Below are positions 17,915 through 27,081 of a stretch of DNA of 64,000 nt, in pieces. Source of the stretch: Qipengyuania_B sp965214525. Lineage in GTDB: Bacteria; Pseudomonadota; Alphaproteobacteria; Sphingomonadales; Sphingomonadaceae. The DNA is taken from positions 1,612,001-1,676,000 of the forward strand of contig OZ243959.1 in assembly GCA_965214525.1 (NCBI GenBank), in the 5' to 3' direction. The notes under the pieces were generated by a model. It saw nothing but the letters and a program-made list of their open reading frames with translations. It did not search any database and was not told the DNA's origin. Position 1 is the first letter of the stretch, and every line of letters begins with the position of its first letter. Position numbers and translations under genes: made by a program.

Positions 17915-18493
17915 ATGGCCGCTACGCAAACTCAAGCCGAACCAGCCCAGCCTGTAAAAAAGTCGTTGCTGGCTAGGATCGGGTTGCCTGCCGCCCTGCT
18001 TTGTATTGGCGGCGGCGGGGCTTATGCCGCGATGACGACGGGCCTCGTCGGATCGGTCCCGGCGAGCGAGGATGCCGGGCCGCTGCTGGTGCGCAAGGGG
18101 GCGGACGATCCCTATCACGTTCCCGTTGACGGAGAGGAGGCGTCCGCCCCGGTCTACGGCGAAGGCGGAAGCAAGTATCGCACCGTATACTTCCAGTTCA
18201 AGGACGAATTTACCTCCAATCTGCGAGGTTCTGACGCGTTGATGCAGGTGGCGCTCGCAGTTTCCACACAGCGCGACGGCCGGGTGCTCATCTGGTTGCG
18301 CGAACATGAACTTGCGATCCGCTCTCAGGTGCTCAGCACCATCGCCGATACTTCGGAAGAGGAAGTCCGCACGCCGCAGGGCAAGGAACGCCTGCAGCAG
18401 CGCCTGGCCGTTTCGATCAATCGCATCCTTACCGAACACGAAGGGTTCGGCGGGGTTGACCAAGTCTACTTCCGTTCGATCATCGTCCAATGA
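17915..18493 (+). CDS. fliL: Flagellar basal body-associated protein FliL
   Basis: The 192-residue protein has a short cytoplasmic N-terminus, one membrane segment (about 20-40, IGLPAALLCIGGGGAYAAM) and a periplasmic FliL domain ending FGGVDQVYFRSIIVQ, the typical end of the family. ATG 17915 gives the family-like N-terminus; TTG 17879 would overlap fliK. FliL forms rings around stator units. The stop overlaps the fliM start by four bases. Confidence 0.92.
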   Translation: MAATQTQAEPAQPVKKSLLARIGLPAALLCIGGGGAYAAMTTGLVGSVPASEDAGPLLVRKGADDPYHVPVDGEEASAPVYGEGGSKYRTVYFQFKDEFTSNLRGSDALMQVALAVSTQRDGRVLIWLREHELAIRSQVLSTIADTSEEEVRTPQGKERLQQRLAVSINRILTEHEGFGGVDQVYFRSIIVQ

Positions 18494-19389
18494 TCGCCCA
18501 AGGCGCCTTTTCTGCCGCCGGCAGGGCGGCAATGCACTGCGCTGCCCTTACAGCGCGGCAATTGCCGGAACACGCTCCGGACGCGGCATTCTTGCGTTTT
18601 GCGACTGGTCTGGCTCAACAACTAGCGGAGCGTTTTCAGGCTATCCTCGCGATCCGGACGATGATGCCGCCACAAACGCGGATCGAAACCACGACCGCCG
18701 CGGCGTTCGCGGCGCAGACTGCCACGCATTGCTGCAGCGTCTTTGCACTGGGGGACGGCAGTGATGAGGTTTTCACGGCCATCGACGCCGTGCCGCTTGC
18801 CATTCAAATGGAACGTCTGCTGGGAGGTTCCGCCCCAACCGGGGATGCCGACAGGTCACCGGGTTTCGCGGTGCGCATCCTGCTTGGCCATGTGGAGCAG
18901 GCAATTCGGGCGACGATACAGACCCGCGCCTGCGGCTCGGAGAACGGCGACGGACACTCCCGCAGCGCCATTGCGCTTGCAAGAATGATGGACGTTCCTC
19001 CGCAAACCGAGTTGCTCGTCTGCCACGCCGAATTCGCGATGCCCGGGGGAACGCCTTTCGCCATTGCCTTGGCGGTTCGCCCCATTGCTGCCCGACGGCT
19101 GATCAACGCGGATCGGCACCAATCGAGACAAAATCCGGTCACGGAAAGTTCGCTGGGCCTTCCGCAAGCCGACATCCCCCTGACGATACGGGCCGAGCTA
19201 GCTCGCCTCTCGCTGCCCGCCAGCAGGCTCGCCAAGTTGCGCCCAGGCGATGTGCTGCCCATCCCCATCTCCACCGCGGTGCCCCTGCTTGTCGGAGATA
19301 CACAAATCGCGCTTGGAAGCGTGGGCGAGCATGATGACCGCCTGTCGCTGCGCATCGTCGAAACTTCAGTCGCAGGAGCGCAATCATGA
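18490..19389 (+). CDS. fliM: FliM-like motor switch protein lacking the CheY-binding N-terminus
   Basis: The 299-residue protein lies between fliL and fliN as fliM normally does. It has a divergent CheC-like middle domain (about 40-200) and a C-terminal SpoA domain (about 210-290: IPLTIRAELARLSLP, LRPGDVLPIPI, IALGSVGEHDDRLSLRI). The conserved LSQDEIDALL peptide that binds phosphorylated CheY is absent from its N-terminus (MIAQGAFSAAGRAAM). It is shorter than typical FliM (about 330). Confidence 0.8.
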   Translation: MIAQGAFSAAGRAAMHCAALTARQLPEHAPDAAFLRFATGLAQQLAERFQAILAIRTMMPPQTRIETTTAAAFAAQTATHCCSVFALGDGSDEVFTAIDAVPLAIQMERLLGGSAPTGDADRSPGFAVRILLGHVEQAIRATIQTRACGSENGDGHSRSAIALARMMDVPPQTELLVCHAEFAMPGGTPFAIALAVRPIAARRLINADRHQSRQNPVTESSLGLPQADIPLTIRAELARLSLPASRLAKLRPGDVLPIPISTAVPLLVGDTQIALGSVGEHDDRLSLRIVETSVAGAQS

Positions 19390-19712
19390 ACATCCCTGTC
19401 CAGGCACTCGGTCTCCTGCGTGACGTGCCCGTCACCATCTCCGTCGAGCTGGGGACGACCGCCATGCGGCTGCGCGACGTCTGCGCGCTGGTTCCCGATC
19501 AGGTCGTAACGCTCGACAGACTGGCTGACGAACCGATCGATCTCTTGGCCAATGGGAAGATAGTAGCGCGCGGCGAGGTCGTTGTCACGGGCAACCGGTT
19601 CGGGCTGCGCATTCTCGAACTGGTCGATGCAGATGCAGACGCCGCCGGGGGCCCCACCCCGCTTCCGATCACAGAAGCGACGTCGACCATCCCGGAAGCC
19701 ATGCTGCCATGA
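19386..19712 (+). CDS. fliN: Flagellar motor switch protein FliN
   Basis: A 108-residue SpoA-domain protein: LLRDVPVTISVELGTTAMRLRDV, DQVVTLDRLADEPIDLLANGK (in part) and ARGEVVVTGNRFGLRILELV are the classic FliN features, including DEPIDLLANGK and the GE-VV segment. It forms the base of the C ring with FliM. It overlaps fliM by four bases and fliO by four bases. Confidence 0.95.
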   Translation: MNIPVQALGLLRDVPVTISVELGTTAMRLRDVCALVPDQVVTLDRLADEPIDLLANGKIVARGEVVVTGNRFGLRILELVDADADAAGGPTPLPITEATSTIPEAMLP

Positions 19713-19978
19713 CCGGATATTTCCTCAAACTATTCGTGCTACTGCCGTTGATCGGCATGGCAATCTGGCTCAGCCTCAAGCTCACTCACCGGATGCAGGC
19801 GAGGCTGGGCGGTCATTCGCATCGCGAGCGTAGCGTCCGGATCGTCGAAACCATGATGGTGTCCCCTGGGACCAAGTTGGCGGTCATCGAATTTCGCGGC
19901 CGGCACATCCTGGTCGGTGCATCGCGCAGCGGACTGGTACGATTGGCAGAAGCGCAGGGGTGCGAACCATGCGAATGA
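19709..19978 (+). CDS. fliO: Flagellar biosynthesis protein FliO
   Basis: An 89-residue protein with one N-terminal membrane segment (FLKLFVLLPLIGMAIWLSLKL) and a short basic cytoplasmic domain with IVETMMVSPGTKLAVIEFRGRHILVG (in part), matching FliO. It assists assembly of the FliP pore. Starts and ends overlap the neighbours. Confidence 0.88.
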   Translation: MTGYFLKLFVLLPLIGMAIWLSLKLTHRMQARLGGHSHRERSVRIVETMMVSPGTKLAVIEFRGRHILVGASRSGLVRLAEAQGCEPCE

Positions 19979-20775
19979 CGAACCGCTTCGCTTCGCTGGT
20001 GCGAATAGCCTGTCTTGTCGTTCTGGCGTTCGCCGTGCTCGCCCCGACCGCAGCCTGGGCGGGGGCAAGCCCGCTGCCAGTGCAACCCTCAGCCATTCCT
20101 GGTGCCCTCGACCGGGTCCTTGGCACGATCGAGGGTGATGAGTCCGAGGGGCTCGCCCTATCGCTGCAATTGCTCCTGGTGATGGGGTTGCTGACCATCC
20201 TTCCAGCGCTGGTGCTGATGATGACCAGCTTCACCCGGATCATTATCGTACTGGCGATCCTGCGCCAGGCCTTGGGTCTGCAGCAATCTCCACCGAACCA
20301 GGTTCTCATCGGCCTCTCGCTGTTCCTCTCGCTGTTCGTCATGGCGCCTACGCTTGACCGGTTGAACGAACAGGCGATCGCGCCCTACGCTGCCGGCACC
20401 ATCAACGCCGAAAACGCAATTGCTGCCGGCGGGGAAGCGTTTCACAGCTTCATGATGGCGCAGACGCGCACGAGCGATCTGGCGATGTTCGCCGATATCG
20501 CCAAGTTGCCGCCCTTCGCCTCGCCAAAGGCCGTTCCTTTCTCCATTCTGCTGCCGGCGTTCGTCACCAGCGAACTCAAGACCGCGTTCCAGATCGGGTT
20601 CATGCTGTTCCTGCCGTTCCTGGTCATCGATCTCGTCGTCTCCAGCGTTTTGATGAGCCTTGGGATGATGATGATGAGCCCGATGCTCGTCTCGCTTCCG
20701 TTCAAATTGCTGCTGTTCGTGCTGATCGATGGCTGGGCTTTGCTGATGGGATCGCTCGCGGCAAGCTTTCTGTGA
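19969..20775 (+). CDS. fliP: Flagellar export gate protein FliP
   Basis: The 268-residue protein has a signal peptide (about 1-30, ending AAWA), then the conserved FliP core: LLLVMGLLTILPALVLMMTSF, RIIIVLAILRQALGLQQSPPNQVLIGLSLFL (in pieces) and DLVVSSVLMSLGMMMMSPMLVSLPFKLLLFVLIDGW near the end. ATG 19969 and 19975 are both possible; the latter gives the ATGA overlap seen elsewhere in this operon. Confidence 0.96.
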   Translation: MRMTNRFASLVRIACLVVLAFAVLAPTAAWAGASPLPVQPSAIPGALDRVLGTIEGDESEGLALSLQLLLVMGLLTILPALVLMMTSFTRIIIVLAILRQALGLQQSPPNQVLIGLSLFLSLFVMAPTLDRLNEQAIAPYAAGTINAENAIAAGGEAFHSFMMAQTRTSDLAMFADIAKLPPFASPKAVPFSILLPAFVTSELKTAFQIGFMLFLPFLVIDLVVSSVLMSLGMMMMSPMLVSLPFKLLLFVLIDGWALLMGSLAASFL

Positions 20776-20791
20776 AGACTGGAACAACTGC

Positions 20792-21064
20792 ATGAACGAA
20801 ATGGCGCCATTGCTTTCCCTTGCGGACCGTATGCTGTGGACGACTGCGCTGATCGCCGCGCCGATCCTGCTCGCCAGTCTTGCGGTGGGCTTGGTCATCG
20901 GGTTGGTGCAGGCGGCCACGTCGGTCAACGAACAAACCTTGACTTTCGTCCCGAAGCTGGCGGTCATCGCGGTGACCCTGGTTGTTTTCGGCGCTTCGAT
21001 GATGGGGCTGTTGACCGAATTCTTCCAGGAAATCTTCGAGCAGATCGCTCAGGTCAACCGATGA
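20792..21064 (+). CDS. fliQ: Flagellar export gate protein FliQ
   Basis: A 90-residue protein with two membrane segments (ALIAAPILLASLAVGLVIGL and LAVIAVTLVVFGASMMGLL) joined by the conserved QAATSVNEQTLTFVPK loop of FliQ. It overlaps fliR by four bases. Confidence 0.96.
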   Translation: MNEMAPLLSLADRMLWTTALIAAPILLASLAVGLVIGLVQAATSVNEQTLTFVPKLAVIAVTLVVFGASMMGLLTEFFQEIFEQIAQVNR

Positions 21065-21843
21065 ATACCGACCTGTTCGGCTTCGGCGCTATCGAGGCCG
21101 AGTTCTGGCGTACCGTCTTTCTGATGACGCGGATCATGGCCGCCCTGGTCGCCGCACCGTTATTCGGTGCCATGGCCATACCGGTACTGGTGCGGCTAGC
21201 GATGAGCGGCGCGATCGCCGTGTTCGTCGCCACTAACAGCTCTGTAGGCGTGCCGCCAGACATGTTCAGCATTGCCGGCTGCGTCGCCCTTGCCGGTGAG
21301 ATCCTGGTTGGCCTGAGCCTTGGATTCCTGCTGCAGCTTGCCTTCGCCGCACCAGTGATCGCCGCCGAGATCATCAGCGGGGCGATGGGCATGAGCATGG
21401 CGATGGCGGCGGACCCGAACGGCGGGTCGCAAATCACGGCGATCGGACAATTCTTCACCATTGCCATCACGCTCGTATTCCTGGGGATGGACGGGCACCT
21501 CGTCTGGCTGCGGTTGCTGATAGCAAGTTACGATGCCTTCCCCCCCGGTGAGGCATGGTTGCGGCCCGACCAAAGCCTGGCGATCGCGGCGTTCGCAAGC
21601 CAGACGTTCAACGCCGCGCTGCTGATCGCTCTACCTATCGCGTTCGTCCTGTTGCTGGTACAAGCCGTGACCGGAATCCTCAGCCGCTCGGCCCCCTCGC
21701 TCAACCTTTTTGCCTTGGGGCTGCCGGCCGGCGTCCTGGCGGGGATTGCCGCACTCATCATCGCGGCCCCGGCACTCTACGCGCAATTGGGCGAAGTCGG
21801 GGCTGGCGCACTGGAGCGCACCGCTGTCTGGGTCGCCTCATGA
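21061..21843 (+). CDS. fliR: Flagellar export gate protein FliR
   Basis: The 260-residue membrane protein starts at ATG 21061, overlapping fliQ; a longer frame from 20836 is a shadow of fliQ. It has about six membrane segments and FliR motifs FLMTRIMAALVAAPLFG, GEILVGLSLGFLLQLAF, QITAIGQFFTIAITLVF and the conserved P near LNLFALGLPAGVL. Confidence 0.95.
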   Translation: MNTDLFGFGAIEAEFWRTVFLMTRIMAALVAAPLFGAMAIPVLVRLAMSGAIAVFVATNSSVGVPPDMFSIAGCVALAGEILVGLSLGFLLQLAFAAPVIAAEIISGAMGMSMAMAADPNGGSQITAIGQFFTIAITLVFLGMDGHLVWLRLLIASYDAFPPGEAWLRPDQSLAIAAFASQTFNAALLIALPIAFVLLLVQAVTGILSRSAPSLNLFALGLPAGVLAGIAALIIAAPALYAQLGEVGAGALERTAVWVAS

Positions 21844-22964
21844 GTGATGCCGCTGGCGAAAAGCAGTTCGACGCGACGCCCAAACGGCGACAGCAAGCCG
21901 CGCGCAAAGGCGACGTCATCCGGTCGCGTGATCTCGCGACACTGATCAGCGTGGCGGTGGGCATCGGGTGGCTCGCACTGGCAGGATCGCACCTGGTAAG
22001 TGGTTTACAACGTTTGCTTTTGGCATGCCTCACCTTCGATCCCATCGATCTGCAGCACGAACAATTCTCGCTTGAAACGGGCATCGCGCTGCCCATCGTC
22101 GTGCCCGTCATCCTTCTGGGCCTCATCGTACCGATGGCTTCGATGGCAGCGCAAGTCGCATTTGGCGAGGGACGCTTCGTTGCCGCAAATCTTGCCGTTA
22201 AGCCCTCGCGGCTGAACCCCGTGTCCGGATTGCAACGCATGTTCGGCAGTCAGGGGCTGATCGAGATGGGCAAGGGCATTCTCAAGGTTGTCCTGCTCGG
22301 GGGCATCGCCGAGGTGTTCTTCTACTCCTACGGGTACACGATGATCGGCATGGGAAGCGGCACGCTGTCCTTCCAGTTGCGCCATGCTGCATCATCCTTT
22401 TTTGAATTGATGGCGTGGTTGTGCGCTGGACTGCTGGTCATCGCCGCGATCGACCTGCCCCTTGTGTGGTACAAGCGCGGCAAGCGCCTGAAGATGACGT
22501 TGCAGGAAGTGCGTGACGAGCACAAGGAGTCCGATGGCTCGCCCGAGATGCGTGCTGCGCGCCGGCAACGGCAACGAGATATCGCCGCAGGCTCCATCAC
22601 CAGCGCCATGCACGATGCACAATTCGTCATTACCAATCCCACCCATTTCTCGATCGCCCTAGCCTACGATCCGGCCAAAGCTGCCGCGCCAATCGTGCTG
22701 GCAAAGGGGCGCGGTGAAAAGGCTATTGCGATCCGCGAGCTTGCCACCCAGCTGCGATTGCCGGTGCTGGACTATCCGCCATTAGCACGCTCGTTATACT
22801 ACACCACCCGAGAGCGGCAGGTCATCGACGAGGCCTATTACGGCGCGGTTGCGGCGATCGTGGCTTTCGTGCTGTCCCTGCGCCGCGGCGAAACCCCCAT
22901 GCGACCGGTCATCGGCTTGCCCCTGACCTTGCAGTTCGATGCCGAAGGGCGTCCGCAAACTTAA
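21840..22964 (+). CDS. flhB: Flagellar export switch protein FlhB
   Basis: The 374-residue protein starts at ATG 21840, overlapping fliR. It begins with the typical EKQFDATPKRRQQAARKGDV, has four membrane segments and a cytoplasmic domain with the autocleavage motif NPTH at 266-269 (FVITNPTHFSIALAY). Cleavage between N and P switches export specificity together with FliK. Length is normal. FlhA, the usual partner, is not in this window. Confidence 0.96.
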   Translation: MSDAAGEKQFDATPKRRQQAARKGDVIRSRDLATLISVAVGIGWLALAGSHLVSGLQRLLLACLTFDPIDLQHEQFSLETGIALPIVVPVILLGLIVPMASMAAQVAFGEGRFVAANLAVKPSRLNPVSGLQRMFGSQGLIEMGKGILKVVLLGGIAEVFFYSYGYTMIGMGSGTLSFQLRHAASSFFELMAWLCAGLLVIAAIDLPLVWYKRGKRLKMTLQEVRDEHKESDGSPEMRAARRQRQRDIAAGSITSAMHDAQFVITNPTHFSIALAYDPAKAAAPIVLAKGRGEKAIAIRELATQLRLPVLDYPPLARSLYYTTRERQVIDEAYYGAVAAIVAFVLSLRRGETPMRPVIGLPLTLQFDAEGRPQT

Positions 22965-22994
22965 ACAAGGCTTTGCGCTGCCGTTCTTGCAGAC

Positions 22995-24452
22995 ATGATA
23001 GATGGTAGTTCGATAATCGGTGCGCTGGGCGTCGGCAGCGGCGTCAATATGGCCCGCTTGGCGAGCGATCTTTCGCAGGCGCAGTTCGCTGTCCGGCAGG
23101 AGCGGCTTGTCGGCCGGGGGGAACAACTCGACCGGCAGATTTCTGCCGCATCTTCGTTAAAAAACTCGCTATCGGTGCTTGCCTCGTCGCTTGGGGACAG
23201 GGTTCGAACCGGTGATCTGGCTACCCGGGCCATCGTTGCAAATTCCTCGCTTGCCGAAGCCAAGGTCGCTCCCGGAACGAAGACCGGTTCGCAGTACAGT
23301 CTCGAAGTCATGCAATTGGCGGCTGCACAATCGCTGGTCAGTCCGATCTTCGCATCGGGCGGCACCGCGATGGGCGGCGGCAGCATCACGATCCGCTTCG
23401 GTACCATCGCCGACGGTAGGTTCGTCGCGAACCCCCAACAGACGTTCGCGACGATCGCGCTGGCGGATGACGCGACCCTTGAAGACGTAGCCCAGGCGGT
23501 CAACCGCGCATCCACCGGTGTCACCGCGTATCTAGTGCCATCGGGCGGCGGAACCCGCCTTATGCTTAAAGGCGAGGATGGCGCGAACAGCGGGTTCATC
23601 ATCGAAACAGAGGCAAGATCGAGCCAAACGGTCAATCCGATCCTGGGCGGCGATTCGAGCACCACGAGCCCGCTTGCCCAATTGGCTTGGGAACCGCAAT
23701 CAGGAGACGCGACCCGCTTGACTGCCCGTGCCCTTGATGCCCGCTATCGGCTGGATGGGCTGGAACGCACCAGCGCAAGCAATACGCTGGGAGAAGTCGC
23801 GCCCGGACTGTCGCTGAAGCTTACCGGCGCGCTGCCGGGAGTTCCGACTACGATTTCGTTGTCCAATCCGACTGCTTCGATCGCCGCAAGCATGCAGGAT
23901 CTGGTCGGTGCCTTGAACACCGTGGCCAGCGATCTACGCACCGCGATGGCTCCGAACACGGGCGACTTGTCGAGCGATCCCGGCGCGCGGCTGCTACGCA
24001 CGAAATTGTCACGCCTGGCCGGAGAGGCCGTTATGCCGAACGCCGCCAACGACGCGCCCCGGACATTGTCGGATCTGGGCTTGGTCATCGAGCGGGACGG
24101 CAGCTTTCGCCTCGACGCCGATCGCCTGCAGGCAACGCTGCGACGCGATCCTGCCGGTTCAGCCGCAATGTTCGGTACTGGCCTGCACGGAGTATACGCG
24201 ACCTTCGATCGGCTGGCCCGCGCCGCATCGCGCAGCGGCGATCCCGGTTCGCTTGGCGGCTCCATCGCGCGTTTCACGCGCCTCGCTGCCAACGTAACCG
24301 AACGGCGGGAGGAACTGACGGGTAAGGAGGAAGCCTTGCGCACTGCGATGATCGCTAGATTCGCCAAAGCCGATACCCGCGTGACCGCTTCCCAATCGAC
24401 ACTGTCCTTCCTTCAGGCACAGATCGAAGTGTGGAACGGCGAGAGCCGATGA
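22995..24452 (+). CDS. fliD: Flagellar cap protein FliD
   Basis: The 485-residue protein begins SSIIGALGVGSGVNMARLASDLSQAQ, the FliD N-terminal motif GxGSGhD/N-hxxLV, and has coiled-coil heptads at both ends (the C-terminal part includes RREELTGKEEALRTAMIARFAKAD, in part, which is LxxqYxxhD-like). It caps the growing filament and folds flagellin. It overlaps the fliS-like gene by four bases. Confidence 0.92.
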   Translation: MIDGSSIIGALGVGSGVNMARLASDLSQAQFAVRQERLVGRGEQLDRQISAASSLKNSLSVLASSLGDRVRTGDLATRAIVANSSLAEAKVAPGTKTGSQYSLEVMQLAAAQSLVSPIFASGGTAMGGGSITIRFGTIADGRFVANPQQTFATIALADDATLEDVAQAVNRASTGVTAYLVPSGGGTRLMLKGEDGANSGFIIETEARSSQTVNPILGGDSSTTSPLAQLAWEPQSGDATRLTARALDARYRLDGLERTSASNTLGEVAPGLSLKLTGALPGVPTTISLSNPTASIAASMQDLVGALNTVASDLRTAMAPNTGDLSSDPGARLLRTKLSRLAGEAVMPNAANDAPRTLSDLGLVIERDGSFRLDADRLQATLRRDPAGSAAMFGTGLHGVYATFDRLARAASRSGDPGSLGGSIARFTRLAANVTERREELTGKEEALRTAMIARFAKADTRVTASQSTLSFLQAQIEVWNGESR

Positions 24453-24841
24453 TGGGAACCGTTGCTAACCAGGCCGACGCGGCTTACCGATCTGTCTGTC
24501 TCGACTTGCGCGTTCGCACGGCAACGGGGGCGGAACTCATCCTCCTATGTCTGGGCGAGGTCAGCAGCGCGATCGCTGCAGCTTTGAATGGGGCACGGAT
24601 CGGTGATCCGGGTCGTAAGAGCGCGGGCTTGACCCGTGCCATCGCCGCATTGACTGCGCTGGAAATGGGCGTCGATCAGAGCGGAATGCTAGCGGTCGAG
24701 TTGATGCAAACCTATAGCGCCGCAAAGGATGTCATCCTGCGTAGCGTGACCTGCTTTGATCCCCAGGCATTGCAGGAGGTTGCGGAGGATTTCGTGTTTC
24801 TGAAACGCGCCTTCAGCGAAGCAGACCGCACACAAGCGTAG
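24449..24841 (+). CDS. fliS: FliS-like flagellin export chaperone
   Basis: A 130-residue helical protein directly follows fliD, overlapping it (ATGA), as fliS commonly does. The pattern AYRSVCLDLRVRTATGAELILLCLGEVSSAI (in part) is like the FliS N-terminal helix with TA-xx-ELI, and the rest fits a four-helix bundle with GMLAVELMQTYSAAKD. Sequence identity is weak, so the call combines position and pattern. It ends the flagellar block. Confidence 0.75.
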   Translation: MMGTVANQADAAYRSVCLDLRVRTATGAELILLCLGEVSSAIAAALNGARIGDPGRKSAGLTRAIAALTALEMGVDQSGMLAVELMQTYSAAKDVILRSVTCFDPQALQEVAEDFVFLKRAFSEADRTQA

Positions 24842-25644
24842 CATTCTCGCGGAAGATAATCTGCGCTGCTGCCAAGGCTTGGCCCCAGACAGAGGCCGGA
24901 CGAAGGTGGGTCAAAAGACGCTTTCGCTGGTCGAAGATAGGGGATGCGAGCGTAATCAATCTGCCTTGCAAAGCAGCCTTGCCGCCCTGCTTACGTCGAA
25001 CGTTTGCATAAGGAAGCCCCCAGCCACCTGCCTGAATCCCAAACATAGGAGTCGCTCAATTTTCGGCTTGTCGTCCTGCAGTAAGACACTGCCTCCATCA
25101 GAAAACTTCGTAGCGGGCGTGGCTTCCGCAGGCAGAACTGCGACGCCCCAGCGCAAGACTTGAAACTGTTGCCGGACCTTGGGGAACGCCAGTCGATCAC
25201 TCGCGGGCGGACTGCCATTGGCAATAGAGCCATCGCGAAGGCGCGAATAGCAAACTCCTGCAATTACGCAGGCCTCCAATCGACATTGGTCGCGATGGTT
25301 CGGAAAGTGCATTGTCATGGGACAGGTCGCCCATACCCACGTCAAGCAAAGCTCGGCGTTGCTGTTCCACCGATCCGAGCAGCCCATCAGCATCGACTTG
25401 TCGCAAGAGCGGGATCCGCCATCAATATCGACGTAGATCGGGCTCGCGCGGGTTGCCGCCATGCACCTGCTATACGTCAATGGCGCGCTTTTGCTTTAGC
25501 ATATATGAGCCGAACGGTGTTTCACCGTCCTTCACAACTTCAGTTCGCGCCTCATTGCCGTCTCAAGCGGCACGTCCCCATGCGCCATCCTCGCCAGAGA
25601 AGACGCGAGAAAGTGCTGCGTTTTGGTGAAAGGCAGCTTCTGAT
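24842..25644. other. Intergenic stretch, at most gene remnants
   Basis: About 800 bases without a supported gene. On the minus strand several overlapping short frames contain pieces such as MALLPMAVRPRVIDW and VLRWGVAVLPAE that resemble the end of a LysR-type regulator broken by frameshifts, but the match is too weak to call. No terminator with a T-run was recognised. Confidence 0.3.
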
Positions 25645-26652
25645 ATGAAAGTAGCCATGCTGGCCCCGATCGCCTGGCGAACGCCGCCACGCCATTATGG
25701 CCCGTGGGAGCTGGTCACACATCTGCTGACCGAAGCACTGGTGGCGCGAGGGGTCGATGTGACCCTTTTCGCCACGCTCGACAGCCAGACTTCGGGCAAG
25801 CTCGCCGGTGTGGTTCCAGCACCTTACGAAGAGGATTCTGCGATCGATGCAAAGGTTTGGGAATACCGTCACCTCGCGCATTTGTTCGAGCGGGCGGACG
25901 AGTTCGACCTGATCCACAATCACGCCGATTTCCCGGCCCACGCTTTCGCGAACCTCGTCGCGACCCCGATCATCACCACCATTCACGGGATCTCGTCCGA
26001 ACGGATCATGCCGATGTACAAGCCATTCGAGGACCGCGTAGCTTTCGTCGCAATCAGCGAGGCGGATCGTCTTCCCGACCTCAAATATGCCGCGACCATC
26101 CATCATGGCATTCGCGTAGAGGATTTCCTATTCGATCCCGTTGGCGGCGACAACCTGCTGTTTTTCGGTCGTATCCATAGAGACAAGGGCACGGCGCAGG
26201 CGATTGCCGCGGCTGGCCTCGCGCAGCGCAGGCTCGATCTCTACGGTATCGTGCAGGATCAGGCCTATTTCGAGCAGCACGTCGTACCGGCGCTGAACGA
26301 GACGGTCCGCTATCACGGACCGGTGGGCGGCGCGAACCGCGCGAAGGCCCTAGGGCAGGCTCGTGCCTTGCTGCACCTCATCAACTTTGCCGAGCCTTTC
26401 GGCCTTTCAGTCATAGAGGCGATGGCCTGCGGCACGCCGGTCATCGCGACAAGGCATGGTTCGATGCCGGAACTGATCGAAAATGGGGTCACCGGCTTCC
26501 TGGTCGACAGCCTTCCGGACGCGGTCGCCGCGATAGAACGCGTCGGCGAACTCGATCGTGCATCCATCCGTCGCCGCGTCGCCGAGCGTTTCAGCCTGGA
26601 CAGGATGGCGGACGAGTACCTTTCGCTCTATCGCCGTGTCATGGCAGCTTAG
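25645..26652 (+). CDS. Glycosyltransferase family 4 protein
   Basis: The 335-residue protein has a two-Rossmann GT-B layout: N-terminal MKVAMLAPIAWRTPPRHYGPWE (in part, with the glycine-poor acceptor loop), LIHNHADFPA, ITTIHGIS, and a C-terminal donor site with FGRIHRDKG, NFAEPFGLSVIEAMACGTPV (EX7E motif) and GSMPELIENGVTGFL. These are standard for GT4 retaining enzymes using nucleotide sugars. It lies alone, after the flagellar cluster; a link to surface polysaccharide or flagellin glycosylation is not shown by the sequence. Confidence 0.93.
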   Translation: MKVAMLAPIAWRTPPRHYGPWELVTHLLTEALVARGVDVTLFATLDSQTSGKLAGVVPAPYEEDSAIDAKVWEYRHLAHLFERADEFDLIHNHADFPAHAFANLVATPIITTIHGISSERIMPMYKPFEDRVAFVAISEADRLPDLKYAATIHHGIRVEDFLFDPVGGDNLLFFGRIHRDKGTAQAIAAAGLAQRRLDLYGIVQDQAYFEQHVVPALNETVRYHGPVGGANRAKALGQARALLHLINFAEPFGLSVIEAMACGTPVIATRHGSMPELIENGVTGFLVDSLPDAVAAIERVGELDRASIRRRVAERFSLDRMADEYLSLYRRVMAA

Positions 26653-27081
26653 CAGGTCCGGACAAGCGGGCGAGTCAAAGCCGCTTTCCAGCCAAGCGGT
26701 ACGCCCGACGAAGTCGCAGCGGCAATCCCTTTACGGGAATGGGCAAAGAAGCAGGTCTAGCTGACATTCCGCCCAGGGTGGATGACCGAACTTGGCTGCA
26801 TGAACGGTCGCGATTGGCGCTTGGAAAAGGGGTAGGCCAGCGTGAGTATTCGACGATTGTGCGAGCGGGATACTGCATGGTTTCGCAACAGATAAGTTTT
26901 TTCAGAATGTCGCATAATTGCAGCGGTTCGATTATTTAAGCCAAGCAATCCGACTTGATTGCAGGTAAGGGCTACGACGAGCGCCCCTGCTTTGCGGCAT
27001 TCCTCATCCCCCCGGCCATCATGTGTGACGCGAGATCGCTGGCATCGTCTGCCGTGTGACCCGTGCGAAAGTCCTTACCAT
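26653..27081. other. Intergenic stretch before the helicase gene
   Basis: No supported gene in about 430 bases. An A/T-rich segment around 26880-26955 may hold the helicase promoter and leader, but no convincing -35/-10 pair was assigned. Confidence 0.4.

Noticed and set aside
20836..21060. N-terminal extension of the fliR frame
   Set aside because: The sequence is fliQ read in another frame; fliR starts at 21061 as in the family.
24956..25480. 174-residue minus-strand open frame
   Set aside because: No ribosome binding site and no coherent domain; at best a remnant of a LysR-type gene.
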